NCBI RefSeq assembly: GCF_004208515.1
Contig: NZ_SGIM01000002.1
Coordinates: forward strand, 124,001 to 188,000
Direction of reading: 5' to 3'
DNA length: 64,000 bases
From: Acinetobacter halotolerans
GTDB lineage: Bacteria > Pseudomonadota > Gammaproteobacteria > Pseudomonadales > Moraxellaceae
Of the stretch, positions 1 to 7,268 are shown one piece after another. The translations under genes were made by a program, and so were the position numbers. Position 1 is the stretch's first letter. Each line of letters opens with the position of its first letter. The notes beneath the pieces were generated by a model, which saw nothing but the letters and a program-made list of their open reading frames with translations, ran no database searches and had not been told where the DNA came from.

Positions 1-429
1 CTTCACTCACTGTTTGATCGAAACCTTGACTGACTTGATCAATCACCTCGGGTGGAAGTACATTTTCCCATTGCGATAATTTGTCATCGAAACCACGAGT
101 GAGTGAGTTTTCTAATCTGCGTTTACTCGACTCCAAGGGAACACTTGTTTCACTATGAAAAGAGTATGCCCGCGCATTTAAATCAATGCGAGGAAGACCT
201 AAATGTTTGACCGCTTCCATTTCAAGTTTCGAGGCTTGTTGCAAAGCTTGTTGGGCTTGAGAAGCATAAGCATTTTCGACAACATATTGTTCGGCTTCGC
301 TATAACTCAAAGTTTGGGCAAATAAAGAAGTCGAAAAGAGAGCACAGCCAATCAAGTGAATACTCAAGCTGAGTTGTTTAGGCAGCCGTTTGACCTTAAA
401 ACTTGGTCGATCATTTTGTTTCAACATTC
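1..429 (-). CDS. TolC-family outer membrane protein, N-terminal part
   Basis: The gene runs off the left edge, so only the first 143 codons are visible, read from an ATG at 429. The protein begins with a basic stretch and a hydrophobic segment ending in ...TSLFAQ, a plausible signal peptide cleaved near residue 38. The mature part starts LSYSEAEQYVVENA and continues with an alanine/glutamine-rich helix (ASQAQQALQQASKLEMEA), which resembles the first coiled-coil helix of TolC-type outer membrane channels. Such proteins are the exit ducts of tripartite efflux or type I secretion pumps. The partner pump is not in view, so the substrate cannot be inferred. It is divergent from serC. A start a few codons upstream at TTG is possible but less likely. 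Confidence 0.7.
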
Positions 430-773
430 GAGTATGTCGCAATTCAATATTATCCTGAGTTAGTCTAAATTGTTTTTATAAAAATAAAATATTATGTTTT
501 TAATTAAATAGTTATATCCTCTCAATTGGTGTAGTCAATTTGTAAAAAATAGAGTTTTTAATCTAGTAAAAACAGGATAAATCTCGTTTTTGAAGCTTAT
601 AAATATTCATCTAAATTATTATTAAAATAAATTTAAAGGCAGAAACACGATTGAAAAATTAATAGGATTTAGATGATTAAATTGAAATATTTACTCGATA
701 AGCTGCTGCAAGCTGCGTCAATCTGTGATTAAATTCCTATCTCAATTTGTTTCACTTTGACAAGGGAAAATTC
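430..773. other. AT-rich divergent intergenic region upstream of serC
   Basis: This gap separates the TolC-like gene from serC and must hold both promoters. It is strongly AT-rich with several A and T runs. A 19-codon reading frame (673-732, starting MIKLKYLL) has AGGA five bases ahead of its ATG and ends just before the serC ribosome binding site. It could be a leader ORF or chance. I see no RNA gene or convincing repeat. Confidence 0.4.
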
Positions 774-1853
774 ATGCGTGCTTATAATTTCTGCGCTGGT
801 CCTGCTGCATTACCTACTGCCGTTTTAGAAAAAGCTCAACAAGAGATGTTGGATTGGCAAGGTAAGGGTTTGTCGATCATGGAAATGAGTCATCGTAGCA
901 ATGACTATGTTGCTGTAGCAGAAAAAGCTGAAGCTGACTTGCGAAAACTCATGAATATTCCTGAGAACTATAAGGTCTTGTTCTTACAAGGTGGGGCTTC
1001 CTTACAGTTTTCAGCGATTCCGTTGAACTTGCTTGGAAAAAATAATAAGGCCGATTATATTCATACTGGAATTTGGTCTGAAAAAGCATTAAAAGAAGCG
1101 AAACGCTATGGTGATATTAATGTTGTGGAAGCCGGCACGCTGATTGATGGAAAACATGCAATCACAGAACAAAGTACTTGGAATCTTTCTCCAGATGCTG
1201 CTTATGTACATTATGCGGATAATGAAACCATTGGTGGTTTACAATTTGCGAGTGTACCTGAAGTAAATACACCTTTAGTTTGTGATTATTCATCAAGTAT
1301 TTTGTCTGCACCATTAGATGTAAACAAATTCGGTTTAATTTATGCCGGCGCACAAAAGAATATCGGACCAGCTGGTTTAACGATTGTGATTGTTCGCGAT
1401 GATTTACTTGATCAAGCAAAAGCGGATATTCCAAGTATTTTAAAATATGCAGACCAAGCTAAAAATGGCTCAATGGTCAATACACCAGCAACCTATGCGT
1501 GGTATTTATCAGGTCTAGTCTTTGAGTGGTTACTTGAGCAGGGCGGTGTAGACGCAATGTATAAAGTTAACCAAGAGAAAGCTAATTTACTTTATGGTTA
1601 TATTGATTCTAGTGATTTTTATAACAACCCAATTGCACTGCCAAATCGTTCAATGATGAATGTGCCATTTACACTGGCGGATGAAGCACTGGAAAAGACC
1701 TTCTTAAAAGAAGCAGAGCAAAGTCATTTGCTTAACTTGGCAGGTCATCGTTCAGTAGGTGGCATGCGCGCCAGTATTTATAATGCTGTTCCGCTAGAAG
1801 GCGTTCAAGCATTGGTGAGCTTTATGGATGAGTTTGTAAAACGACATGGTTAA
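774..1853 (+). CDS. serC: Phosphoserine aminotransferase
   Basis: SerC is the PLP-dependent cytoplasmic enzyme that converts 3-phosphohydroxypyruvate to phosphoserine in serine synthesis; it also acts on an intermediate of pyridoxal phosphate synthesis. The N-terminus MRAYNFCAGPAALP is the family signature, and the PLP lysine lies in AGAQKNIGPAGL at about residue 195. The length of 359 residues fits the family (362 in E. coli). The ATG at 774 is chosen because AAGGGA lies about 8 bases upstream and translation from there gives the conserved N-terminus; an upstream TTG at 747 would add nine non-conserved residues. A strong terminator follows directly, so the gene appears to be monocistronic. 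Confidence 0.97.
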   Translation: MRAYNFCAGPAALPTAVLEKAQQEMLDWQGKGLSIMEMSHRSNDYVAVAEKAEADLRKLMNIPENYKVLFLQGGASLQFSAIPLNLLGKNNKADYIHTGIWSEKALKEAKRYGDINVVEAGTLIDGKHAITEQSTWNLSPDAAYVHYADNETIGGLQFASVPEVNTPLVCDYSSSILSAPLDVNKFGLIYAGAQKNIGPAGLTIVIVRDDLLDQAKADIPSILKYADQAKNGSMVNTPATYAWYLSGLVFEWLLEQGGVDAMYKVNQEKANLLYGYIDSSDFYNNPIALPNRSMMNVPFTLADEALEKTFLKEAEQSHLLNLAGHRSVGGMRASIYNAVPLEGVQALVSFMDEFVKRHG

Positions 1854-1870
1854 ATTTGACTAGATACAAT

Positions 1871-1898
1871 AAAAGCCCTCGACGAGGGCTTTTATTTA
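1871..1898 (+). terminator. Intrinsic terminator of serC
   Basis: A perfect GC-rich stem, AAAAGCCCTC / GAGGGCTTTT, with a GAC-type short loop is followed by a T-rich run. It starts 17 bases after the serC stop codon. Confidence 0.9.
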
Positions 1899-1924
1899 TT
1901 TATAAATATGTTAATGGTCAAAAA

Positions 1925-2068
1925 TTAGAACAAGCCAATTTGATGAAAAATGAGTGCTGCTAAAAACATACCAAGTAAAAAAAAGCAATAAGCACCAACA
2001 TCAAGTTTAAGACCTTGATCACTCGAATGAATAAGACTGGTGGTCGTTTGTTCTGGTATAATTTTCAT
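1925..2068 (-). CDS. Small single-span membrane protein, 47 residues
   Basis: This short frame reads MKIIPEQTTTSLIHSSDQG and then a hydrophobic segment (about residues 27-47, AYCFFLLGMFLAALIF) ending HQIGLF. That is a soluble N-terminus followed by one C-terminal membrane helix, typical of real small membrane proteins. AGGCG lies about 7 bases ahead of the ATG. It sits downstream of the 312-residue gene on the same strand with a 36-base gap, so the two may be cotranscribed. I do not recognise a family. Conservation in related genomes would decide whether it is real. Confidence 0.5.
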   Translation of the reverse strand: MKIIPEQTTTSLIHSSDQGLKLDVGAYCFFLLGMFLAALIFHQIGLF

Positions 2069-2104
2069 TAGAACGCCTAAAAATGCCATTTATGTGATTT
2101 TTTG

Positions 2105-3043
2105 TCACTTTAAAGCTGTTTTAGCATAAATATTGGCCTGAATCCATAGATTGCCACGAATATATTGGCCAATGTTAAAGTTTTTATACAAATCATTTTT
2201 AGTTGCAATACGGATGACGATTGCAGGGAGATCATCTTCTAAAACTAAAGTCACATCATACAGGGTATATTCATCTTGCATAAACTGCATTGTAGTTTTG
2301 CCGACGATATTTCCTTGGAACCATGCTTCATCTTCTTGACCTAATGTTTCACCGAATAAATAGGCAACCATTTTAGAAAAGTCGACAGTTACAGGTTCTT
2401 GATCTTCAGGGGTTTTTGGTTGCCAATCATTAATAAGTTCTTGTAAGTTTTCTGGTGCAATCCCATTATGTTCGGTCAAAATCGCATTTAATGCACGGTG
2501 ATGTTTAATTGAAGCGGGATCATCAACAATGATTTTCTCACCGTCAGCAACGATTTCTAATTCATAAGCCCAAGCATTAAATTGGACTTGATAAGTTTGG
2601 TTCTTATCATATTTGCAGTGATTTACACTGAATAAATTATCAAAGGCATAAATAACGGTATTGGTATTTAAACTTAAACGCAATACAGCTTGAGTTTCAG
2701 AATCACAACTAATAATTCGCTCGATTTTTGCATCATATTTATATGGACTTTCAAAACTTGGAAAAGCTGTTTTTAATGCGCGAGGTTTTTGATCTTCTAC
2801 TGCAATAATTTGATTAATTGAAATTGCTTCACCACTTGGTCCCTGAATCAGCCAAAATGATTGATCCATCTCTTGTTCATCTTCACAGAGACCCATTGGC
2901 ATCACAGGTGCATCCAGTGCCAACCCTAACCATTTAGGAACATCGGTTTCAGGTGTATCGGTCAATAAGTTCCAGTGTTCAACGTGGTTACCGAAATTTT
3001 GATCTTGAATTGTAATCGTTTCTGGACTGTTTTGATTTTTCAT
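2105..3043 (-). CDS. Conserved hypothetical cytoplasmic protein
   Basis: This 312-residue protein has no signal peptide, no membrane segment and no motif I recognise. It is acidic, with many Asp, Glu and Gln residues. The N-terminal third contains PKWLGLALDAPVMPMGLCEDEQ. The C-terminal third (VDFSKMVAYLFGE..., then a run ending IVIRIATKNDLYKNFNIGQYIRGNLWIQANIY) has the alternating hydrophobic pattern of beta strands. It starts at an ATG at 3043, and no gene precedes it on its strand for over 1 kb, so it is probably transcribed alone or with the small membrane protein after it. The function is unknown. Confidence 0.8.
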   Translation of the reverse strand: MKNQNSPETITIQDQNFGNHVEHWNLLTDTPETDVPKWLGLALDAPVMPMGLCEDEQEMDQSFWLIQGPSGEAISINQIIAVEDQKPRALKTAFPSFESPYKYDAKIERIISCDSETQAVLRLSLNTNTVIYAFDNLFSVNHCKYDKNQTYQVQFNAWAYELEIVADGEKIIVDDPASIKHHRALNAILTEHNGIAPENLQELINDWQPKTPEDQEPVTVDFSKMVAYLFGETLGQEDEAWFQGNIVGKTTMQFMQDEYTLYDVTLVLEDDLPAIVIRIATKNDLYKNFNIGQYIRGNLWIQANIYAKTALK

Positions 3044-3220
3044 AAAGCGCGATGCAAAAAGATTGAACTTATTCTATTAAATCGAGGGTAACTGTCATAT
3101 TTCAAGTCTGGATATGTAATTCTATAAATTTAATTTACTTTTTCATGTAAGTCCTAACTCTCCATTTAATTTCTTCTCATAACGATTGCTCTGGTTTTAG
3201 TTTTTTGATGCTGGCTCTAT

Positions 3221-3250
3221 TAGTGTAGCAATCTGCTACACTATATTTTT
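3221..3250. promoter_or_regulatory. Perfect inverted repeat upstream of the YaiI-family gene
   Basis: TAGTGTAGCA, three bases (ATC) and TGCTACACTA form a perfect 10-bp inverted repeat, followed by TATTTTTTATTT. It ends about 30 bases before the GTG start of the next gene. No gene on the + strand precedes it, so it is more likely an operator or 5' leader hairpin than a terminator, although its shape fits both. Confidence 0.45.
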
Positions 3251-3273
3251 TATTTATATGAGCTTGTGCCAAC

Positions 3274-3744
3274 GTGCTGCCATTTAAATTATGGGTAGAT
3301 GCGGATGCTTTACCTCGAATTTTACGTGAAGTGATTCTTCGCGCATCTGATCGTTATCAACTCGAAGTTATTTTTGTTGCCAATCAAAATGTCGGCATTA
3401 CGCCATCCATACGAATTAAATCGATTCAAGTCATGAGTGGGGCAGATCGTGCTGATCAAGAAATTGTTGATCGCATGCAGGAGAATGACATTGTCATTAC
3501 GCAAGACATTCCACTTGCAGCCCAAGTGATCGAAAAAGGGGGAATCGCAATTCATCCTCGTGGTGAGGTCTATACCACTGCAAATGTCAAAGCGCGGTTA
3601 CATTTACGGGATTTTATGGATACTTTGCGTGGTGCTGGTGTTCAGACTGGTGGACCACCTCCGATTTCAGAAAGAGATAAGCGAGAATTCTCTAGTTCAT
3701 TAGACCAAACGATTTTCAAACAAAAACGTAAAACAGCTTCTTGA
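3274..3744 (+). CDS. YaiI/YqxD family (DUF188) protein
   Basis: This 156-residue protein has the family opening [11 protein letters not shown], with the acidic WVDADA motif, and the later ITQDIPLA and GG(I)A-type segments. The family has a PIN/NYN-like nuclease-type fold, but a precise reaction is not established to my knowledge. The start must be the GTG at 3274: the same frame has a stop four codons upstream, and the conserved WVDADA motif lies only six residues in. Its last codons are followed after 7 bases by the DMT transporter gene, so the two are probably cotranscribed. Confidence 0.88.
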   Translation: MLPFKLWVDADALPRILREVILRASDRYQLEVIFVANQNVGITPSIRIKSIQVMSGADRADQEIVDRMQENDIVITQDIPLAAQVIEKGGIAIHPRGEVYTTANVKARLHLRDFMDTLRGAGVQTGGPPPISERDKREFSSSLDQTIFKQKRKTAS

Positions 3745-3751
3745 GCAGAAC

Positions 3752-4645
3752 ATGCCTTCACGTCTTAATTTAATGCTCACTTACGCTTTGTTAATATTTA
3801 TTTGGGCATCAACGCCTTTAGCAATTGTTTGGAGTGTTTCTGATTTACATCCGATGTGGGCTTTACTGTTACGGTTTTTAATTGCACTGCCTTTGGCAGT
3901 ATCGGTTTTACTGTTTTTAAAAGTTAAATTTCCAACCCATAAACTTGCACTATTGAGTTATGTCGCTGGTTCTTTGAGTTTGATTGGCTCACAGATTTTT
4001 ACCTATGCTGCTACAGCTTATTTAAGTTCTGGCTTGATTGCATTGATGTTTGGTTTAGCCCCAATTATGGCGGGCTTAATAGGGCGATTTGCTTTTCAAC
4101 AGAAACTTGCTGCTTGGCAATGGTTGGGGATGGCTATATCGATTATTGGACTGGCTATGATTTGTCTTAGTGGCAATCAAAAACACGTACAGCCGATCGG
4201 TATTGTCCTGATGTTATTGAGTGTTTTTTCTTATTCATTGTCAATTTTTTGGGTGAAAAAGATCAATGCAGATGTACAGCCGATGGCGCAAGCAACTGGC
4301 TCTATTCTGATTTCTACGCTGTGCGCATTGTTGTTATTACCTTGGATTTGGCAATATGTGCCGACACATATTCCATCAGCGAAATCGTTATTGGCACTGG
4401 CCTATACTGTGATTGTGGCATCGTTAATTGCGATGTTCTGCTATTTTAAATTGGTCCAAAACTTAAAAGCGACGACCTTATCGTTGACCACGGTGATGAC
4501 ACCGATGTTAGCAATATTGATTGGTGCATATCTCAACCATGAACAATTGTCAGTTCAAGTGTTTGCTGGTGCAAGTATTATTCTATTTGGCTTATTCTTA
4601 TATTTCTTTAGAGATCTAAGTGCATATCGCCGTTTAAAAATATAA
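3752..4645 (+). CDS. DMT superfamily transporter (EamA-type)
   Basis: This is a 297-residue inner membrane protein made almost wholly of hydrophobic helices. About ten spans can be counted, arranged as two repeats of five, the layout of EamA-domain drug/metabolite transporters. The first repeat begins LTYALLIFIWASTPLAIVW and the second begins near residue 150 (IGIVLMLLSVFSYSLSIFWVKK). The substrate cannot be predicted; relatives export amino acids or other metabolites. The ATG at 3752 lies 7 bases after the YaiI-family stop, which suggests one transcript. The 3' end converges on the PilZ-like gene with only 10 bases between stop codons. Confidence 0.88.
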   Translation: MPSRLNLMLTYALLIFIWASTPLAIVWSVSDLHPMWALLLRFLIALPLAVSVLLFLKVKFPTHKLALLSYVAGSLSLIGSQIFTYAATAYLSSGLIALMFGLAPIMAGLIGRFAFQQKLAAWQWLGMAISIIGLAMICLSGNQKHVQPIGIVLMLLSVFSYSLSIFWVKKINADVQPMAQATGSILISTLCALLLLPWIWQYVPTHIPSAKSLLALAYTVIVASLIAMFCYFKLVQNLKATTLSLTTVMTPMLAILIGAYLNHEQLSVQVFAGASIILFGLFLYFFRDLSAYRRLKI

Positions 4646-4655
4646 ATTTTAGTTT

Positions 4656-5243
4656 TTAAATTTGATTTACTTCAAGCGATTGAGCTTGTTGAATACTAGC
4701 GTTTAGTTTGGCTCGATCTTGTGGGTTTAGGGTAATAAAATAAGCGCCGATACGAAACTTACCTTGTTCTTCTGCTGTACTGTAGGCAACCTGTGCGGTT
4801 GCAGCGATATGAAAGAAGTTTTCAGGGTGGCTTAAGGTGATATGAATATAAGTACCTTCATTAATATCTTGTGAGCTAAAGAAGCTTAAGCCATTTTCAG
4901 AAAAGTTCACTTGTTCAGGTACAGGAAGTTGAGATTGCACGATATTGTCGTAAAAAGATCCTGTAATCAGATTTAATTTCTGATTAAAAAGGGATAAGAT
5001 GCGAGCAATTTGTTGATCTTTTTCATTTAATTGTTCTAATTCGTAGCGAAGTGCATGATCAAATTGATCTAATTCAGCAAGTAGTAGAAAATAGCGTGGC
5101 AGTACAAAATGAGAATCATAAGGGTCATTCAAGGCAACATCATCTGGAATGATTTGATAGTTGATTCTCAACACAGCATCAATACGAGACATCACGCGAC
5201 GTTCTGCGTTGTCGTCAATAAGATGATGTTGTGAATTTTCCAT
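4656..5243 (-). CDS. PilZ-like domain protein
   Basis: The 195-residue cytoplasmic protein has ERRVMSRIDAVLRINY near its start, with arginines spaced like the RxxxR motif of PilZ c-di-GMP receptors. A later VNFSENGLSFFSSQDINEGT segment matches the (D/N)xSxxG element of that domain. The middle part (about 55-95) is helical and rich in Leu, Gln and Glu. The match is partial, so cyclic-di-GMP binding is an inference. The gene is divergent from the lolC-like gene with only 25 bases between start codons. Its ribosome binding site, AGGTGA, lies inside that gap. Confidence 0.65.
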   Translation of the reverse strand: MENSQHHLIDDNAERRVMSRIDAVLRINYQIIPDDVALNDPYDSHFVLPRYFLLLAELDQFDHALRYELEQLNEKDQQIARILSLFNQKLNLITGSFYDNIVQSQLPVPEQVNFSENGLSFFSSQDINEGTYIHITLSHPENFFHIAATAQVAYSTAEEQGKFRIGAYFITLNPQDRAKLNASIQQAQSLEVNQI

Positions 5244-5268
5244 AATAAATCACCTCGGACTAAATGGT

Positions 5269-6504
5269 ATGTTTAAGCCAATTTCGCTGTATATAGGGTT
5301 GAGATACACTCGCGCTCGGCGAAGTAATCATTTTATTTCTTTTATTGCCTTGGTTTCCATGATTGGTTTAACCCTAGGCGTGGCTGTCCTCATTACAGTA
5401 TTGTCTGTGATGAATGGTTTTGATCGCGAATTAAAAACGCGTGTTCTTGGAATGGTACCACAAGCCACTGTTTCTTCTACTCAAATTTTAACAGATTGGC
5501 CTGAGCTTGTAAAAAAAGTTGAGACTCATCCGCAGGTTACAGGTGTCGCACCATTTACCCAATTACAGGGAATGTTAACTGCTCATGGGCAGGTCGCAGG
5601 CATTATGGTGACGGGGATCGAACCTGAATATGAGAAAAAGGTTTCAATTATCCAAGATCATATGGTCACTGGGGATTTAAACGCTTTACAAAAAGGTGAG
5701 TTCGGTATTGTTCTAGGTAAGGACATGACTGATGCACTTGGTTTGGGCTTAAATGATAGTGTGACCTTGGTTTTGCCTGAAGCGACACCATCGCCTGCGG
5801 GGGTTGTACCTCGTTTTAAACGATTTAAAATTGTGGGTATTTTTAGTATTGGGGCAGAAGTTGATTCAATGGTCGGTTATATTGCATTGAATGATGCTTC
5901 AACTTTATTGCGTTTGCCAGATGGGGCACAGGGCGTTCGCTTAAAGTTAGATAATATTTTTGCAGCACCAAAAGTGGCCGATGAAATTGTGAGTGATTTA
6001 CCAAGCAATTTTTATGCATCGAACTGGACCTATACCCATGGCAATTTATTTAATGCCATTCAAATGGAAAAAACGCTGGTTGGCTTATTACTATTTCTGA
6101 TTATTGTGGTGGCTGCATTTAACATTGTGTCATCGTTAGTGATGGTGGTTACGGATAAGAAATCAGATATTGCAATTTTGCGAACATTAGGTGCTTCTCC
6201 TTCCATGATTACCAAAATTTTTATGGTGCAAGGGACAGTGATTGGTGTGATTGGAACGATTGCAGGTACGATTTTAGGTGTGACTTTAGCATTGACCATT
6301 AGTGACATCATTTCTTGGTTGAATACAGTTCTCGGTCTGAACTTATTCGATGCTTATTTTGTACATTACCTTCCTTCTTATCTCAGATGGCAAGATGTGG
6401 CTGTGATTGTCGCTGTTTCATTGGTCTTGAGTTTCTTGGCAACGATTTACCCTGCATTACGTGCAGCTAAAGTTCAACCAGCTGAGGCGTTACGTTATGA
6501 GTAA
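5269..6504 (+). CDS. lolC: Lipoprotein-releasing ABC transporter permease (LolC/LolE/LolF type)
   Basis: With LolD this permease extracts outer membrane lipoproteins from the inner membrane and passes them to LolA. It has one N-terminal membrane helix (about residues 22-48), a large periplasmic domain and three C-terminal helices, ending with a stretch close to PALRAAKVQPAEALRYE, the classic MacB/LolC family terminus. It is 411 residues long (E. coli LolC 399, LolE 414). The next gene is lolD, overlapping by 8 bases, but no second permease follows as it does in E. coli lolCDE. This fits the LolDF arrangement, in which one permease acts as a homodimer. The symbol lolC is used as the common annotation; lolF may be more exact. 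Confidence 0.92.
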   Translation: MFKPISLYIGLRYTRARRSNHFISFIALVSMIGLTLGVAVLITVLSVMNGFDRELKTRVLGMVPQATVSSTQILTDWPELVKKVETHPQVTGVAPFTQLQGMLTAHGQVAGIMVTGIEPEYEKKVSIIQDHMVTGDLNALQKGEFGIVLGKDMTDALGLGLNDSVTLVLPEATPSPAGVVPRFKRFKIVGIFSIGAEVDSMVGYIALNDASTLLRLPDGAQGVRLKLDNIFAAPKVADEIVSDLPSNFYASNWTYTHGNLFNAIQMEKTLVGLLLFLIIVVAAFNIVSSLVMVVTDKKSDIAILRTLGASPSMITKIFMVQGTVIGVIGTIAGTILGVTLALTISDIISWLNTVLGLNLFDAYFVHYLPSYLRWQDVAVIVAVSLVLSFLATIYPALRAAKVQPAEALRYE

Positions 6505-7183
6505 GATTGTCTTAGAAGCCAACGATATTTATAAGCATTTTGATGATGGTAAAAGTAAAGTCGAAGTGATTAAAGGCTTGTCGTTACAAGTGAAGGCGGG
6601 TGAGTTCGTTTCAATTGTGGGTTCAAGTGGTTCAGGTAAAAGTACGCTGTTGCATGTGTTAGGTGGTTTGGAACAACCGACACAGGGTCAAGTGTTTTTA
6701 CAAGGACAGCGTTTTGATAACTTGGGCGAAGCAGAACGTGGGTTTAAGCGAAATCAATATTTAGGTTTTGTTTATCAGTTCCATCATTTGTTACCAGAGT
6801 TCTCTGCTTTAGAGAATGTGGCAATGCCGTTAATGTTGCGTTCAGACGTTCAATATAAATCAGCCAAAGCTCAGGCCGAATATTTACTTGATCGAGTGGG
6901 TTTATCTCATCGTATGGATCATCAACCAGGTGAGTTATCGGGTGGTGAGCGTCAACGTGTGGCATTGGCACGATCGCTTGTCACTAAACCTGCTGTGGTG
7001 CTAGCAGATGAGCCTACGGGTAATTTAGATCGCAAAACTGCCCTGAGTGTTTTTGAGTTACTGACTGACTTAAAAAAAGAACTCAATATGGCAATGCTGA
7101 TCGTCACCCATGATGAGCAATTGGCACAATCTGCGGATTCTATTTTGCATATGCAAGATGGGTTGTGGATCGAGCAACAGTAA
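6497..7183 (+). CDS. lolD: Lipoprotein-releasing ABC transporter ATPase LolD
   Basis: LolD is the cytoplasmic ATPase that powers lipoprotein release. From the ATG at 6497 it has 228 residues (E. coli 233). The Walker A motif GSSGSGKST is at about 42-50, then the Q-loop (YQFHHLLPEFSALENV), the signature LSGGERQRVALARSL, Walker B with the switch Glu in LADEPTGNLD, and the switch His in VTHDEQ. The upstream ATG at 6461 would add twelve residues translated from the end of lolC and is not needed. The start overlaps the lolC stop (ATGAGTAA), which implies coupled translation. A terminator follows after about 20 bases. Confidence 0.96.
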   Translation: MSKIVLEANDIYKHFDDGKSKVEVIKGLSLQVKAGEFVSIVGSSGSGKSTLLHVLGGLEQPTQGQVFLQGQRFDNLGEAERGFKRNQYLGFVYQFHHLLPEFSALENVAMPLMLRSDVQYKSAKAQAEYLLDRVGLSHRMDHQPGELSGGERQRVALARSLVTKPAVVLADEPTGNLDRKTALSVFELLTDLKKELNMAMLIVTHDEQLAQSADSILHMQDGLWIEQQ

Positions 7184-7204
7184 ATTATTTTATTAAATCT
7201 CTTG

Positions 7205-7233
7205 TTAAAGCCCTGAAAAAGGGCTTTAATTTT
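7205..7233 (+). terminator. Intrinsic terminator after lolD
   Basis: TTAAAGCCCT, a short A-rich loop and AGGGCTTTAA form a stem followed by TTTT. It separates the lol pair from comEC. Confidence 0.88.
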
Positions 7234-7268
7234 GCCTCTAGAAAAATCAAAAACTTAATTAAAAATTG

